Shown piece after piece: positions 42,958-56,154 of a stretch of DNA of 64,000 bases. The position numbers and the translations under genes are program-made. This DNA is from Hoplostethus atlanticus (taxonomy: Eukaryota; Chordata; Actinopteri; Trachichthyiformes; Trachichthyidae). Location of the stretch: positions 62,001 through 126,000 of the forward strand of contig JAXDDX010000117.1 of the NCBI GenBank assembly GCA_034670405.1, read 5' to 3'. The notes below the pieces were generated by a model. That model saw only the letters and a list, made by a program, of their open reading frames with translations, made no database searches and had not been told where the DNA came from. Every line of letters begins with the position of its first letter. Within the stretch, counting starts at the first letter, position 1.

Positions 42958-43184
42958 TTGACATGTTCATGTGTAACGTCAATGTGTGCGGCAAAGTGGA
43001 CATTGACATATCGTGTCATAAGCCTCTATTAACCATGGGCTGACTTAGTTGGTCATCTACTCAGCCTTCATTTCTCCCCTGATATAATTAAAACTACTTT
43101 TTACACTGTGCCATTGTCATCTAGTAAAAGGCTTAAGTGTATTCCCCATACAGCTGAGGTTAGCTACATGCACTGGGGTCAATT
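42958..43184. other. intergenic, no gene seen
   Basis: Short AT-rich spacer between the Kolobok-like element and repeat X. Confidence 0.3.
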
Positions 43185-43400
43185 CAATCATAGCAATCAG
43201 ATTTGACAGTTTCAAGTCTTGTGGTCAGTGGTCTCAGGTCTAATCTGAGATGGCGAAACTATTATTCATCCATGTCTATTGGCAGTCTGTTGACATTTTA
43301 AGCTAATGAGCAAAGCTGAGGCTAATTGCCAGTGGACATTTCTATAGCCACTGATTAAGTGTATTGTTGGGGAAATACATGTATTAATCTGAGTTTTCCA
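43185..43400. repeat. dispersed repeat X, copy 2
   Basis: Inverse relative of 9420-9650 (AGTCTTGTGGTCAGTGGTCT, CAGGTCTAATCTGAGATGGC, TCTGTTGACATTTTAAGC, TTTCTATAGCCACTGATTAA). Confidence 0.55.
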
Positions 43401-44339
43401 GTCTTTGCAGAGTGTTGTATGATTTAATTATGAGATGCATATACGTTCATATTGTGGACATGTTTACATTGTGCCTCATAACAGTTCCGGTGGCATCTTG
43501 GTGCTGTCTATACCTTCATATTTGCACATTACTGACTGCTGTGTTTCTCATGGTGAAGAGCATAGTGTAACATTCTTGAATGGAGTGTGTAGTTGTTCAT
43601 TCACCTTGTATGTACAGAGTGACTAGAGTGTTTTACTTGACTCTTCTTATATACACACACAGCGTGATATTGTCTGAATTTGTCTCTTACCTACATAGAG
43701 TGATCGTGTGCCTTTACTTGACTCTTATAGGCAGTATGAACAGTGTACCTATGTGAATCTTCTTATACATATTGTGCAGTGGGTAATGTGTTAATGCCTT
43801 ACTCTTATTAGCCAGTCTATGTGGTCGACAGCCCAGGTAGTTCCCAAACATTCTGTGTATTGTTGTTAACATAAATTAAATCTGTTCATTGGTCATATAT
43901 TTTGTGTTGGTGTTATATGCTTTTTGTCACTGAGGTACTTCCCCAATTCCTAAGGTTTCTCACTGCCTAACTGAGAGTGGGCGCAGTAAACTACATTACT
44001 TAATGTTTTTACATTCTCATTTCCCCTTTACTTCTCACAATGCCATTTCATAGCGCGTGCCCCATCTGCGGTGCACTGTCACAGTATCGGCACGGTTCCA
44101 GATTTAACCTGATTTTGTAAAAAAAAAAATCAGTTTACAACACAAAGGTGACAAAGAGCTATTTGTCCTGATAGTATTAAACACAGACACTGAAAGTCAT
44201 GAATACATTTATGTTGATAAAATGTTAATCATACCTTACTTTCTTGCATAGCATTTACGGAAAGTAACATTATCTCAATTTTTTTTATTATTATTTTTTT
44301 TTTATATTTATAGTTATCGGCATCTTGACAAATGGGTCA

Positions 44340-44373
<34 letters not shown>

Positions 44374-45799
44374 TAAGATTTTTGTTTATATCGCCCAGCC
44401 CTAATTGAAATTGATCTAAATCAATCTCTAACACTGCGTCTAAGAGGTTCACACATCACATTATGTTCTGTCACACAAGACTAATCTTGTGAGGCTGGGG
44501 CACTCAGTCAGCTGTTGCTTGTAAACACACCGCATGCATATACCTTTTTTTCCCCCTCACCTGCTAGACAGACACGGGTGCAGTCTGACCTCGAAAAAAA
44601 CAGCTGTGTCCAGTGTGGATAGTCTGACTGAAATATGATTTTGACTAAACAACAGAAGGTAGTTCTCTAATAGTGCAACATTTATTTTCTCCAATGCATT
44701 GAATGCTTGTTCCCTCAGATGGTCTGTGTGACATGTAGAGGCCCTTATGAATGTAGCCTGGTCTACTAAAACGTTTTATTTATTTTTCCATTATTTAAAC
44801 TTAAAAAACAAAACAAAAACAAAACAACAAAAACATTACTGTATGATGTTCAATAAAAGAAGTTCAATAAATCTTCAATAAACCTGTAAATGTGAGCTGT
44901 GAATGTCTTTTCGACACTATTTTGAAAATTTGTGTTGTAAATTTGCTACCAACACATGCAGCACATTCAAACCTTGTGAACTGTTTCTTTAGTTGTTTTG
45001 GCATATCTGTACAACCCCAGCAACAAATTCCAATCACTTCTAAATTGAACATTTTTACCCACAGCAACTACAGAGAGGGGTTCAGTGTCATGCTCAGGTT
45101 GGACCAACCAGGTTGGACCTTCTGGTAGTTTAACGGTCTCTAAACAGCAAATCATCCTGCCACCCACATGCCAGTACAATAAATTGCATGCAATAAACTA
45201 CAGCTTTGTAATTTATCTGGAAACTTTATCCCACAACCATAACATTGAAGTACTTTGATAACTGAATATGTGTGAGATGGAGCTAGACTTCACCATCTGT
45301 TGTGCAATACTCATTTATTGTTGATTCCTGGCATCAGCTAACGCAAGCTTTTCCAAGGCTCCCAGAGAGGCAAGAAGCCAGTCTGAAGGTTTGAGGACCA
45401 CTCATCACGTCTAAATGATAAAAATAAAGCAAATGGAACCAATTCAGGAGACATATGTAAGGAAAAGACAACCCATTCCAAACCAAAGATGTAAAATCCA
45501 CTGAATACTAGTTGGATATTTTTCAACATGTTAATACTTCATACAAAATATGAAATCTATTCTATTAAGGTGGTTTGATTTTAACACACGGGCTGCCTCA
45601 GAGGTTAGGAGTTTACTGGGCTGCCACTGGATTCTTAATGTCCTTATTGCGAATGCTGCTTCTGTATTAATATATATATGTTCCTAGTACAGTTTAAATA
45701 TGATCAAGCTACTTCAGCATTTGAAGATATTTGGGGCCAATCGGTGAGGTCCATGTTCATGGTATAGAAGGTTGATTGATCTGCTTTTAACCAAAACTA
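43401..45799. other. intergenic with (ATT)n and a transposon end
   Basis: (ATT)n at 44341-44373 and a terminus ATATCGCCCAGCCCTAATTG at 44386-44405. GACAAATGGGTCA plus TCGGCAT blocks recur at 50850. Between 43430 and 43800 there are loosely repeated TTACTTGACTCTTCTTATA phrases. No gene. Confidence 0.45.
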
Positions 45800-46000
45800 A
45801 GATGGGACCATATCTAACCCCTTTTGAGGATCTCTTCACTGCTTACCTGCCCATTTTAGAATTGATTTTAAGATTGTAGTGTTTGCATGGCTTTGCATGG
45901 CTGGGCCCCTAGTTGTCCCTCATGCCAGCAGAGGACATTGCCATGCCAAATTCAATTACTTGCCATTTATATGTACACCCCATGAATTAAAGAGTAGCTT
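45800..46000 (+). pseudogene. LINE C-terminal fragment (weak)
   Basis: TGCTTACCTGCCCATTTTAG ... AATTGATTTTAAGATT reads as HCLPILE-LILRL, like LHWLPVRFRIDFKIL of CR1/Rex-type LINEs, followed by CMAGPLVVPHA-like sequence. Strongly decayed. Confidence 0.4.
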
Positions 46001-47382
46001 CGCCTGCACTGTACAGCAGACCTTCTCAGACAATGCAATATAAGAGATCCGCCGGCTGTATATGCACTTCTTCTGCGTCTCACAATCCAACTTATAGGTT
46101 TGACCCAACAAAGAAGGAAATCACTTCAGTATGATCAGAGGCAAAAAGATCATAAAAAAAAGAGAATTATAGGACAAGCTCGTTTGCCAGTATCTTGCAG
46201 AATTTTAACCAGTCTGTGGGATTTTAGATCTATGTTCACGTACACAAAGCCAAGAAAAAAAGCAATGCATGATTGACTTGTGCTTTAGACGTGGTCTTTA
46301 CAAGCGGAAGGCGCAGGTGTAATTTCAGACACTGCTTAGTATGGTGATGCTCTGTTGGAATTTCCAAATATAACCAAGTGAGAGGATATAGGCTTTCCAA
46401 TGACAAATCAAAAAAACAGAAATATTATTCCATAATTTATTATTGTCAACACTGATTATAATGTCAGATAATTGTTTCAGCCCTAATGAAAATACAAATC
46501 AATACGTTTTATGCTGCAGCTGTGGTTGGTCACAATGCTAACTGTCAATAGTGAGGGAATGTTCATGATTTGATGGTACAGCAAATGGTCAAAATGAAAT
46601 TAATTTAATGTTCACATATCTTCCAATTCTATGATTAAGAATAATAATAATAAAACTGTAAAATACAATTATCCACAAATGTGCATCTTATATGCCTACT
46701 TTTGAGAAAAGGCATCTGGCGAGATAAATGACCAACACCAACTTGAAATGGACAAAATAACAGAACACCACATGAAAAAACACTTTGTTTAAGCCTTTAA
46801 ATGAGGTCTGACAATCACCACTTTTAAATCTGAGTTTCCACAGCAACATAAGGCAACTAAGAGTTACTGAGAGGGCAAGTAGTCATACAGCATTAGTCAC
46901 AAAAACTGTGAAGTTATTTAATGTGACAAGGGGAACAGTCTGTAAAATCAGAACATATGCCAAACAGACATTTCAAGACAAATCCAACCCCACTGCTATC
47001 ATTACTGCCTAATTAGATGAGACAGAGGGAGGGACAACTAACATGAATAACGAGCTAACATGACTGTTGCTCTTCATCAGCTATCTGAAACATTGTTTTC
47101 TTTCTAGACCCACCATTCTGCAACAACATTATTCTGGCGTACAGGGAGCAATCTATCATAGAAGACACTGAGATACCAATTTCTCCACTGACAGCAACCT
47201 CAATAGACCAGAAGGCAAAGCAGTCACAAGACATGTTCGACCACATTCATAAAACACACTGCCAGATTTAACATAACGCTAAGGGAAGAAACTGTCGCGG
47301 TATCACGTTTTCTCATTCATAGACGTGGGTTACCGGCCTGTTTTACAGTTTGCGTTTTATGCGGCACTACCACCCTGTTTCA
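46001..47382. other. intergenic, no gene seen
   Basis: AT-rich, only short random frames. Confidence 0.4.
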
Positions 47383-47460
47383 TTACATTACAGTCATTCA
47401 GCAGACGCTTTTATCCAACGCGACTTACAGAGGTACTTGATACTATGTGGGGATCGAACC
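47383..47460 (+). repeat. ACATTACATTACAGTC repeat, partial
   Basis: TTACATTACAGTCATTCAGC then AGACGCTTTTATCCAACGCG, ACTTACAGAGGTA. Best preserved core of the family seen at 17.7 and 37.0 kb; cut by divergence before the L2 insertion. Confidence 0.6.
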
Positions 47461-47545
47461 CACGGTATAAAACCTGTATGAAAACTGTGTGAAAAGGAAT
47501 TGCCTTTCCCAGAATGTTTTCCAACATGTTTGGCCACATAGTTCA

Positions 47546-49550
47546 TGATGGCGCGGCCGTGTCTAGATGCTGTCGTGGCAGAGCCGCGGAGATTGTGCGT
47601 TTTTTTAGTTTTTGTGTTTGTTTTTGATATCTTTTTTTGCACAAACACATCGGCACTAACATTCTACGAACGTAGCACACTTTTGGACATAAACTTTTAC
47701 GTAAAACAAAGGTTTTTGTCCACTTTTTCCATCGACCCAGCGTGGCCGGCGGAGATCTTAAGAGCGAGCCACAAGAACAGTGGAGACACATCTCCGGGGA
47801 GACGAAGGAGAAAACATCGAGGAAAACGGAGCGGAATTCGGAACAGACTGAGAGTTCAAGCCCACCGTCCACCTCTGCCCAGCATCCTTCTTGCTAACGT
47901 CCAGTCTCTGGAAAATAAGTTGGATGATGTTAGGGCGAGGATTAGATTCCAACGGGACATGAGGGATTGTAACATCTTTTGTCTGACGGAAACATGGCTG
48001 ACCCCGCTGGTGCCGGATCGAGTCATATGCCCAACCGAGTCCTTCTCTGTTTTCCGTGCGGATAGAACGGAAGAGTCTGGCAAATCTAAGGGTGGAGGGG
48101 TTTGCTTCATGACCAACAACAACTGGTGCAACCCCAAGGACATTAAGACGATAAGCATCTGACGATCTCATGCCGTCCATTCTACCTACCCCACAGCCGT
48201 CTACATACCACCACAAGCGGACACCGACGTAGCACTATCGGACTTACATGATGTGTTATGTCTGTGACTGAGCACAGCGTGAGGAGGGCTCTGACGAGGG
48301 TGAACACCAGGAAAGCTGCAGGTCCAGATGGCATATCTGGGCGAGTACTGAAGACCTGTGCTAATCAGCTAGCTCCAGTGTTCACCACAATATTCAACCT
48401 CTCCCTGGCTGAGTCCGTGGTCCCCGCCTGCTTCAAGAGATCCACTATTGTCCCTGTGCCTAAGAATGCTTCTCCAGCATGCTTGAATGACTACCGACCG
48501 GTGGCCCTCACCTCGGTAGTCATGAAATGCTTCGAGAGGCTGATTAAGGACTACATCTGCGCCTTCCTCCCTTGCTCCATGGACCCGCTGCAGTTCGCTT
48601 ATCGTCCAAACTGATCCACGGATGATGCTGTCTCCCAGGTACTGCACACCACACTCTCTCATCTTGAGACTGCTGTTGATTGATTATAGTTCAGCTTTCA
48701 ACACCATAGTCCCCACCAGACTGGCCGGCAAGTTGATTGAGCTGGGACTGAACACTCCCCTGTGCGCTTGGATCCTGGACTTCCTGACCGCCAGGCCCCA
48801 GGTGGTCAGGGTGGGCAGACACACCTCCAACCCCCTCACCCTGAACACAGGATCCCCCTAGGGTTGCGTCCTCAGCCCCCTACTGTACTCCCTGTACACA
48901 CATGACTGTGTGGCCAGGTTTAGCTCCAACTCCATCATCAAGTTTGCGGATGACACAGTGGTGGTGGGCCTGATCTCCGACAATGACGAGAAGGCCTACC
49001 TGGGGGAAGTCGCTGACCTGTCACTGCCAGGACAATAGCCTCCTCTTGAATGTCACCAAAACTAGGGAGCTGATTGTGGACTTTAGGAGGACACAACAAC
49101 AGAGGACGTACTCACCACTGTGGATTAATGGGACGACTGTGGAGAGGGTGAGCAGGTATAAATACCTGGGAGTCCACATCACCGAAGATCTTACATGGTC
49201 CACACACTGACACTCTGGTGAGAAAGGCAAGGCAGAGCCTTTACCACCTAAGGCAGCTGAGGAAATTTAAAGTCTCTCGGAGGATCCTTCAGTCCTTCTA
49301 CTCCGCAACACCGGACTGTTTCAGCTACTATATTCTTATAGTGCTCTTACTGTAAATATTGTGTTGTTGTTTTTTTATAGTGCTCTTACTGCTATACTGT
49401 AAATATTGTGTTGGTTGTTTTTTTATTGTAAATAGTGTGAACTTGTTGCTCTTTGCACATTCCCGTTGAGCATTGCCACTTTCCATTTCACTGCACACCC
49501 TGTGTGTGTGTATGTGACAAATAAAGTTATTGAATCTCTTGAATCTTGAA
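47546..49550 (+). mobile_element. L2/CR1-like LINE, internally deleted (copy 2)
   Basis: 5' end GATGGCGCGGCCGTGTCTAG as in copy 1. The 3' end is TATGTGACAAATAAAGTTAT followed by GAATCTCTTGAATCTTGAA, an L2-style tail. Relative to copy 1 it lacks about 30 bp near 48148, about 20 bp near 48190 and roughly 840 bp at 48260 (most of the endonuclease C-terminus and linker); further losses lie in the RT. It is about 2 kb instead of an expected 3.5-5 kb. Confidence 0.9.
47881..49230 (+). pseudogene. L2 ORF2 (endonuclease start + reverse transcriptase), broken
   Basis: ILLANVQSLENKLDDVRARI and FCLTETWLTPLVPDR start the endonuclease; the frame ends at 48161 at a deletion. A second open part (48258-48614) has [59 protein letters not shown] and then stop TGA where another residue is expected. 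RT continues with [20 protein letters not shown], an in-frame TAG at 48859-48861 after TGSP, FADDTVV at 48943 and YKYLGVHIT. At least three frame breaks; not functional. Confidence 0.88.
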
Positions 49551-52500
49551 TGTGCAAGTCATCAATAAATTAGACACATACATCCACTCAGTTGATTAAT
49601 CAATTGATTTAAAAAAGGCGAGCGTTGGTCCGTTCGGATTGAGCATCACGGCAAACATTGCAGTTGTACAGTTGAGTACATGAGGAGGAAGGTGACTTGC
49701 TTGAGGAGGACTGTAGAGATTTTGCAGTGAGAAATGCAAATGTAGGTGTTACAGAGGAGGGGACTAGAGATAGATTTAGACCAAGTACAGCTACAATATT
49801 ACATCTAGTTCTACCATGAACTGGAGGAAGAACTGAAATCATCAACTCAGTGCAACCACACAGTTCCCGTCTTGGTGAAAGTTACTAGCGCGTTACATTT
49901 TTATGCAACTGGCAGACGAACGAGTCCGTCAATACGGAGAACCTCGTTAACGTGCCGATTTTCCTTGGCTTTCCACCTGGGACGCGGCTGAGAATGACCG
50001 CCACGGTAACTTCAGGATTGATCTTAAATTACCATGCCGCATATACCGCTAAGTCTGAAAAACTCTTGCTCTCTTGATCTTACTATCGCCATAACTCTCT
50101 CCAACTACGCACAAGTGCAACCAGTTCACGCCCCTTCTCTGGGTGTTGTCGAAAGGCTTCCTGGGAAATGTAGGAACTCAATAAATGAAGTAGAAAAGTA
50201 AACACCACTTAGCAAACGCTACTTTACCATCATAAAGTAACTTAAGGAAGGCACTGAACATCATAGATGGATGATGTAACAGTGTAATCTCAGATGACTC
50301 ACTCGCACAGCAGCTAATCCACTGTGACAGTACAGCAAGTACTAAACTAAAACACACAGTCATCCACTCCCTGTCTGCGGTCTATGTGCACTGCGTAACG
50401 AAATGCAAATTCAGACAGAGAGAGACAGATGGGGAGTGAAGGGGGGGCCATGAATAAATAGAGTGAGGGCGGATGGAGAATGGAGGAGCAGCATGGGGAT
50501 GTTGTGGTCCTAATGAGCATCTGCTGTTTAATGGACTACTGAGTAGAGCAGAACACTCCTCTGGGATCCAAAGACAACAGCCAGCAACAGACACGAACAC
50601 TCCCCTCCATGTTTCAACACACAGCAGCAGTATGGAGGACACCCACACACCCTCCCTCCAATCACTGACCTATAAATATAAGTAAACACAGTCGACGGGA
50701 CTCAGCTGACTAGCATCAGCGAACTCCTGATAACTAACACTACCTTTGAAGTAACTCTAACTGGAGGGTTAATGGCAACCCTACGTGTAGAGCTTCCTAT
50801 CCCCTTACATTTGAGCAATTGGATTATAGTTGTATTTATAGTTATGGTGACAAATGGGTCAAATTATCACGATAAAGATTGTTGTCCATATAGTTCGGCC
50901 CTACTGGACATGGAAAGGGGTCGGGGTGGGGTCGGGGCATGACGGCAACAGACAGGCTGTCACAACAACAGCAACAAAAGTACAGAGATAACATGTCAGC
51001 TTGACGGGTTGTTTTTTTTTGCAAGCAATGGTGTGAACACCAACATGGTAGAGCTTGTGAGAGGAGTAACTGGCCAAGCTGGGTGAGGAGTAACTGGGCG
51101 AGGAGTTGCAGGGTGGGGGAGGAGTTGCTAGGTGAGGAGGCACAGGGTGAAGGAGAGTTGCAGAGGTGAGGAGATTGAGAGGCTCTCAGGCCTCCTAAAG
51201 TTTCATTCAGGGGGTAGTGTAATCTCTTTATATACCTTTCCTACGTGATGGCTCAATGTCTCTCACCCCCAATCTCTAAATGTTGAAACCAACTCAACGT
51301 CTGATAAGGAAAAGCCTTCCATTCAGAGGGTCAATCTAAAAACAGGCCACTGAGTAACAAGTGCATTGGAAAATTGGATTTGTACAGGCAGAGCTGAATA
51401 GAGCCTCTGATTGACAGACTCAACTCCCACCAGCTAAAAGCATGACTCACACTTGCTGATTAGCTACTTGTGGAGCACCATAATCAAAGTTATGAACAAC
51501 AGTTTGCTTTATGAAGTGTCAATTGATAAAAGCTGTGCAACAGAGGACAGACATTATTATTATCATCATAGTGCATTCATTTAAGCCCAGTCTTTATGGC
51601 AATTAAGTACTATGGTGCACATACTGCATGTTTGGTGGTGTTTTGTTTTGTTACGAATCTAGTTAAGACTTTAGGCTGCATTGTGTGCTCTGTCCATCAG
51701 AGAGGAAATTGTGAGGCTCTGTAAAGTTCAAACGGGCTGATAACACAGTCAACCACAACTACTGTGGGAAGAAGAAGCGTGAATAAACAGACTTGAATAA
51801 ATAGGCTGCTGCTTTGTGTGTGAAGCTTGAAGGGAGGTCAGTGAAATGGCAGCTCTTGCTTAGAGCATAAAGCCTTTTAATATATTGGTATTGGAAAAAA
51901 ATGAGACGACCACCTTGTGGTATCATCCTCTGGGACCTCACCACCACAAATAAGGTTCACATCTATGTGAAACAGTGGCTACGCTTTTGTGTTTATTAAA
52001 TTATTCTTATAAAAGGAATAAATTGTTATTGTAGTGCAGTGTGAGAAGGAACAAAGGGCAACATATTCAAAACAGAAATAGTGAAATCAGTTGCTGAGTA
52101 GTGTTAGCTACAAGATAAAGAACTTGATAATGTACACTGTCACTAATGAAACCTTAAGGTTGAAGACGAATGGACCTCTGGCCCTTGCCTCTTCCTTCAC
52201 TCTCCCACACCACCGCAACCTGTAGAAGTACACTCCCGGCCTCTCATGACGTCACAGCTTGTTCTATATAGTTCTATATAGGCTTAATCATTGATAACTG
52301 TACCTGAATTATTTTCTCCTGAGGGCGGATGCCCCTGGAGAAATTAAAGATAATTTTGAATGCCATACTATTAATCCTCGTTTTATCAATCATAGAGTTA
52401 AAGATTTACTGGTGGGTTGGCTTCTTTGCTTCCTTTGAAAACAAGAGCAATTTCTTCTTTTTGCGCAGATAGTATCTGTAGCATATGAATCAGTGCCGAT

Positions 52501-54469
52501 CCAGCTCCCAAGTTCTGAAACAGATACTTTAATGAACTGCACTTTGGCACCATAAAATACTTTTTTTAAAGGCTGCAGTGTGGGTATTCTTAGATTTCAG
52601 TCAAGCAAAGTGCCAGCTGTGCCAAGGTAAGGTGCCTGGCAGTGCTGAGAGTGGAGGAGAGGTGAAACAGCTGTTGCGCCTGAGACACTTACAATAATAC
52701 CCAATGTGGGGAGATTCTGTAAATAAAAGAGCAAAATGTTTCACCGTCAAAAACAATTATTTTCATTCGCTACAGTGTCCACCGTAAAGCTGGTACTAGT
52801 TACAATTACAAATTTGATGACTTTGTTTTTTGTGATAGTCTTTTCTTTAACATAACTTTAACTTTCTTTAACAATTTTATGATAAAGTGTTCGCATCTTG
52901 TACTGTATATTGACTATATAAGCTGTTGGTCAAATAGGTCGCATATGCGACCTGTGACTATATATCTGTCTAATGCCACTAAAAGTTTTAAATTATTCAT
53001 ATGGAGACATTATAGGTTTCGCCGTTTTATTTAAACTCAAAATCGTAAATCGTAAAATTTGGTTGTGGCGGCATCTTCGCTCCCGCCTCACTCCCACGCT
53101 GGAAAGAGACACACACACACACACAGTTACATCAGTCCCAGACTGCAGTTCTCCAATTAGTTTCAATTGGCGGCAGCCGGTGTCGGATGCCAGCTTACCA
53201 GCTTGATTCCCTCCCACATCACCCCACACCCCATCCCGTCTGCCAAAGGTTTCTTTATTTCTTATATATTTTTCAGTACAAAAAGCAAATAGTAGACTCT
53301 CTTAGATAAAATAAAGCAGCTTTTAAAAAGCAGGTGCTTGTCTGAATAAAACAAATTGATTTAAAGTGTGTTCATTTGTCCGGTCGTGCGCTACACACTT
53401 TGGGCTCTTCCGGGCCTCAAGTGACCGTCACAAGTCAAGCAAGCTAGGATCTTAGATTACTGACTATGCCTCTCTGGCGTTTAAAGTATCTAAATTAAAA
53501 CAAATAGTTGTCTACATTTTGATGGTGTAGCTAATTGATAACATTTAGTTAATATCGCAAACCAATATTCCACCTCTACAGTACATAGCATCACGCTTTT
53601 GGATCACAAAATATCGTCCTATCATATATCATTACACCCATACTTATTACTCCTTAAACAGTTTTTGTATGCTCTTTGATTTCATAGCAAATATCTAAAA
53701 AAAAAAAGTCCACCATGGTGTATGAGTATTAGTTATGTTGAAAACATATGTACTTACTCTTCTGTCATCTGCCCTTCTCAGACCGGTTTGCTCAGGTTGC
53801 CTTTTCCAGTTCACCTTGGGAATCCTGAAAAAATATCCCCAAAATCAAAAAGTGTAGACAGAAACTTTTGGTCTGTTACACACACTAGCTGATGGATTTC
53901 TGGATTTTCGTGTGTGTCTAACATAAATTGCCCCCGATTAAATTTATGGCAACATAGGTGTTCGGTTCGGTTGAATACTTGACTGCCCAGTAAGATAAAA
54001 TTTGTGGCCATCCATTATCTACATTTATATCTCTGGCTGCCATTCTAGTTGTTGGGAGTTGAAATTTTCCACAAGCCAGAAACGTTGCATGGGGAGTGTG
54101 TGAGTAGCACAAGAGAATCCAGCAAGATTTAGCCTGTAGTTTCCATTAGTTTGAATTCCCCACCAATGCCTCCGAGACAGAGTGAGTAAACAGATATGGT
54201 GCCATCGAATAGCATGTATTAGTGAGGACTGATTGATGGAGATAATGTTGAAGAATGGCAAAGTGCCCTTTAATACAGTAGTCGGTAATTGTATAGATTC
54301 TGAAAAATTGGTATCAGTGCAGCGCTACTTGAAACCAGCACAGACCACTAATGAAGGAACAACTGAGGCCAGGGTCCATTCACTGCTATCAGACAGGAAT
54401 GGCAGGACACTGCCATGTAATCCGTTCCATTTACTATAAATAACTGTAATCGGCTATTTCTGAAATGCA
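49551..54469. other. gene-poor intergenic stretch
   Basis: No gene is supported. Recognisable pieces: 50826-50907 matches the 44.27-44.40 kb transposon end (GACAAATGGGTCAAATTATC ... CGGCCCTACT); 52090-52175 repeats 5640-5770; AGGTCGCATATGCGACCT at 52937-52954 is a perfect 18-bp palindrome; TTCTATATAGTTCTATATAG is duplicated at 52262. Purine-rich GAGGAGTTGC... tandem phrases lie at 51055-51170. Confidence 0.45.
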
Positions 54470-54601
54470 AGATTATTCAGAAACATGTCTGAGGAAAACA
54501 CTATGAGACCGATAGACCGGCGGACATTGCGATCGAGTTGCGGAAGCATAGACGAGGGACCAGAGCCGGAGCGAAGGTGAAGTAGAGGGCCATCTCTTGT
54601 T

Positions 54602-54761
54602 TTTTTTAAGATTATTCTTTTGGCATTTTTTGCCTTTATTTGACAGGAAAGATCAGGTGAGAGAGGAGGGATGACATGTGACATAGGTCCCGGGCCGGAT
54701 TCGAACCCAGGTCACGGTTATGTGGTATGCGCCTTAGACCACTGAGCCACCAGGACGCCCC
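54602..54761 (-). mobile_element. tRNA-derived SINE (minus copy) with 16-bp TSD
   Basis: On the minus strand: TGGTGGCTCAGTGGTCTAAG (A-box-like), ACCTGGGTTCGAATCCGGCC (B-box-like), CGGGACCTATGTCACATGTC and tail CAAATAAAGGCAAAAAATGC ending in A-rich sequence. Target duplication AGGGCCATCTCTTGTT / AGGGCCATCTGTTGTT flanks it (one mismatch). Same family as 23911-24078. Confidence 0.9.
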
Positions 54762-55464
54762 AGGGCCATCTGTTGTTATGGGGAACATAAGATCTCTAGT
54801 GAACAAGATGGACGAACTCTCTGCCCTGGACAATCAAGAATATGACCAGAGGAATCTATGGAGGTCTGACAGGACTGCTTTGACTTTACGGACTGGGATG
54901 TGCTCTGCAGTGCCTATCAGACTGCCTTACTGATTAGATCAACTTTTGCACAGACAATATTGTCCCCTTCAAAACAATCTGCTACTTTCCCAAGAATAAC
55001 CCCTGGATTACAGAGATATCAAACTGCTGCTGAAAAACAAAAAGAAGGCTTTCAGGTATGGGAACAGGGAGGAGGTCAGATGTGTGCAAAGAGAACTTAC
55101 GAGAAAGATTAGGGAGGCGAAGGATGCATACAGGAAGAGGACTGAGAACCAACTCCAGAAGAACAGTGTGAGGTGTTGGAGTGGTATGAAGAAGAAGACG
55201 GGGCTTCAAACAACAAGCACCGGGGGAGGAGGGGTGCAGGGAGAGAGCAGATTAGTTAGACTAGTTCAACAGGTTTGACTTGGGCTGTCGCGGTAACCGC
55301 ATCACCACGGTTGTGTCAAGGCACCCGCGGATGGAAAACAAACCACCGCAACAACCGCGGTTGTTAAAAAAAAAAAAAAGTCCTGTATTTTGGAAGTTTT
55401 TTATTATTTGTTTTCCATTTCATTATTAAATTAATCATATTCATGTGTATTTGGTGTAAAGTAT

Positions 55465-55831
55465 TGTAACAACCCGGTTGAAATATGTGATGCTTACTGT
55501 CAGTTATGGCCAGTTATGGGAGATGTTATTAGCGGGTTCGTACCTCCCAACTGTTGGTTGCCCATCACCAGTCGTAGTGTGCTTAGTCTTCCTGTGATTG
55601 GTTGAGAGGCGGGGAGGCAGGTCAAGAGCGTTAGGTTGAGACACCTGTGTTGTGGTGGTACACTCTGGCGCTGGGTTTAAGAGTTTGGAGAGTAAAGTTA
55701 TCGAGGTGAGCTGTTGTACGGCCATGGTTACGGCCAACGGTAACTAATAACCAGCTTAATAAATGCACTGGATTGCAAACTAACTGTTTCGTTTGTCTAC
55801 TCAAAGTATCCGTCTTTGACGGGACGCTACA
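55465..55831 (+). mobile_element. solo LTR, third family, inside hAT element
   Basis: 367 bp starting TGTAACAACCCGGTTG and ending GACGGGACGCTACA, with a 4-bp duplication GTAT (55461-55464, 55832-55835). AATAAATGCACTGG near the 3' end is polyadenylation-like. 4-bp targets fit Gypsy-type or retrovirus-like integrases. No coding region. Confidence 0.85.
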
Positions 55832-56154
55832 GTATGACTAAACTCATTTTAGGGCTAGTATAATGAGTGTTTTTTCACATAATACACACTTTGCTCTGTT
55901 TGGTAATCTCCCTCAATTTTGTAGAAAAACTGCCACGAAGAGCTTTTTGACATTCGCCGTGTTTAGTGAGCCGGAGTGAATTTACAAGTGTGCGCATTGG
56001 CTGGTTAACATAATTAACTAACGTGATTGATTTGAAAGACGCTTGGTATTTAGTAGGTAAGTAGTTTATTTCCCCATTTATGACAACGATTGTAAGTTAG
56101 GCTACAGTTTATGTTTTTTTTTGTGTAAAAAAAATAAAATATATATCAATAATA

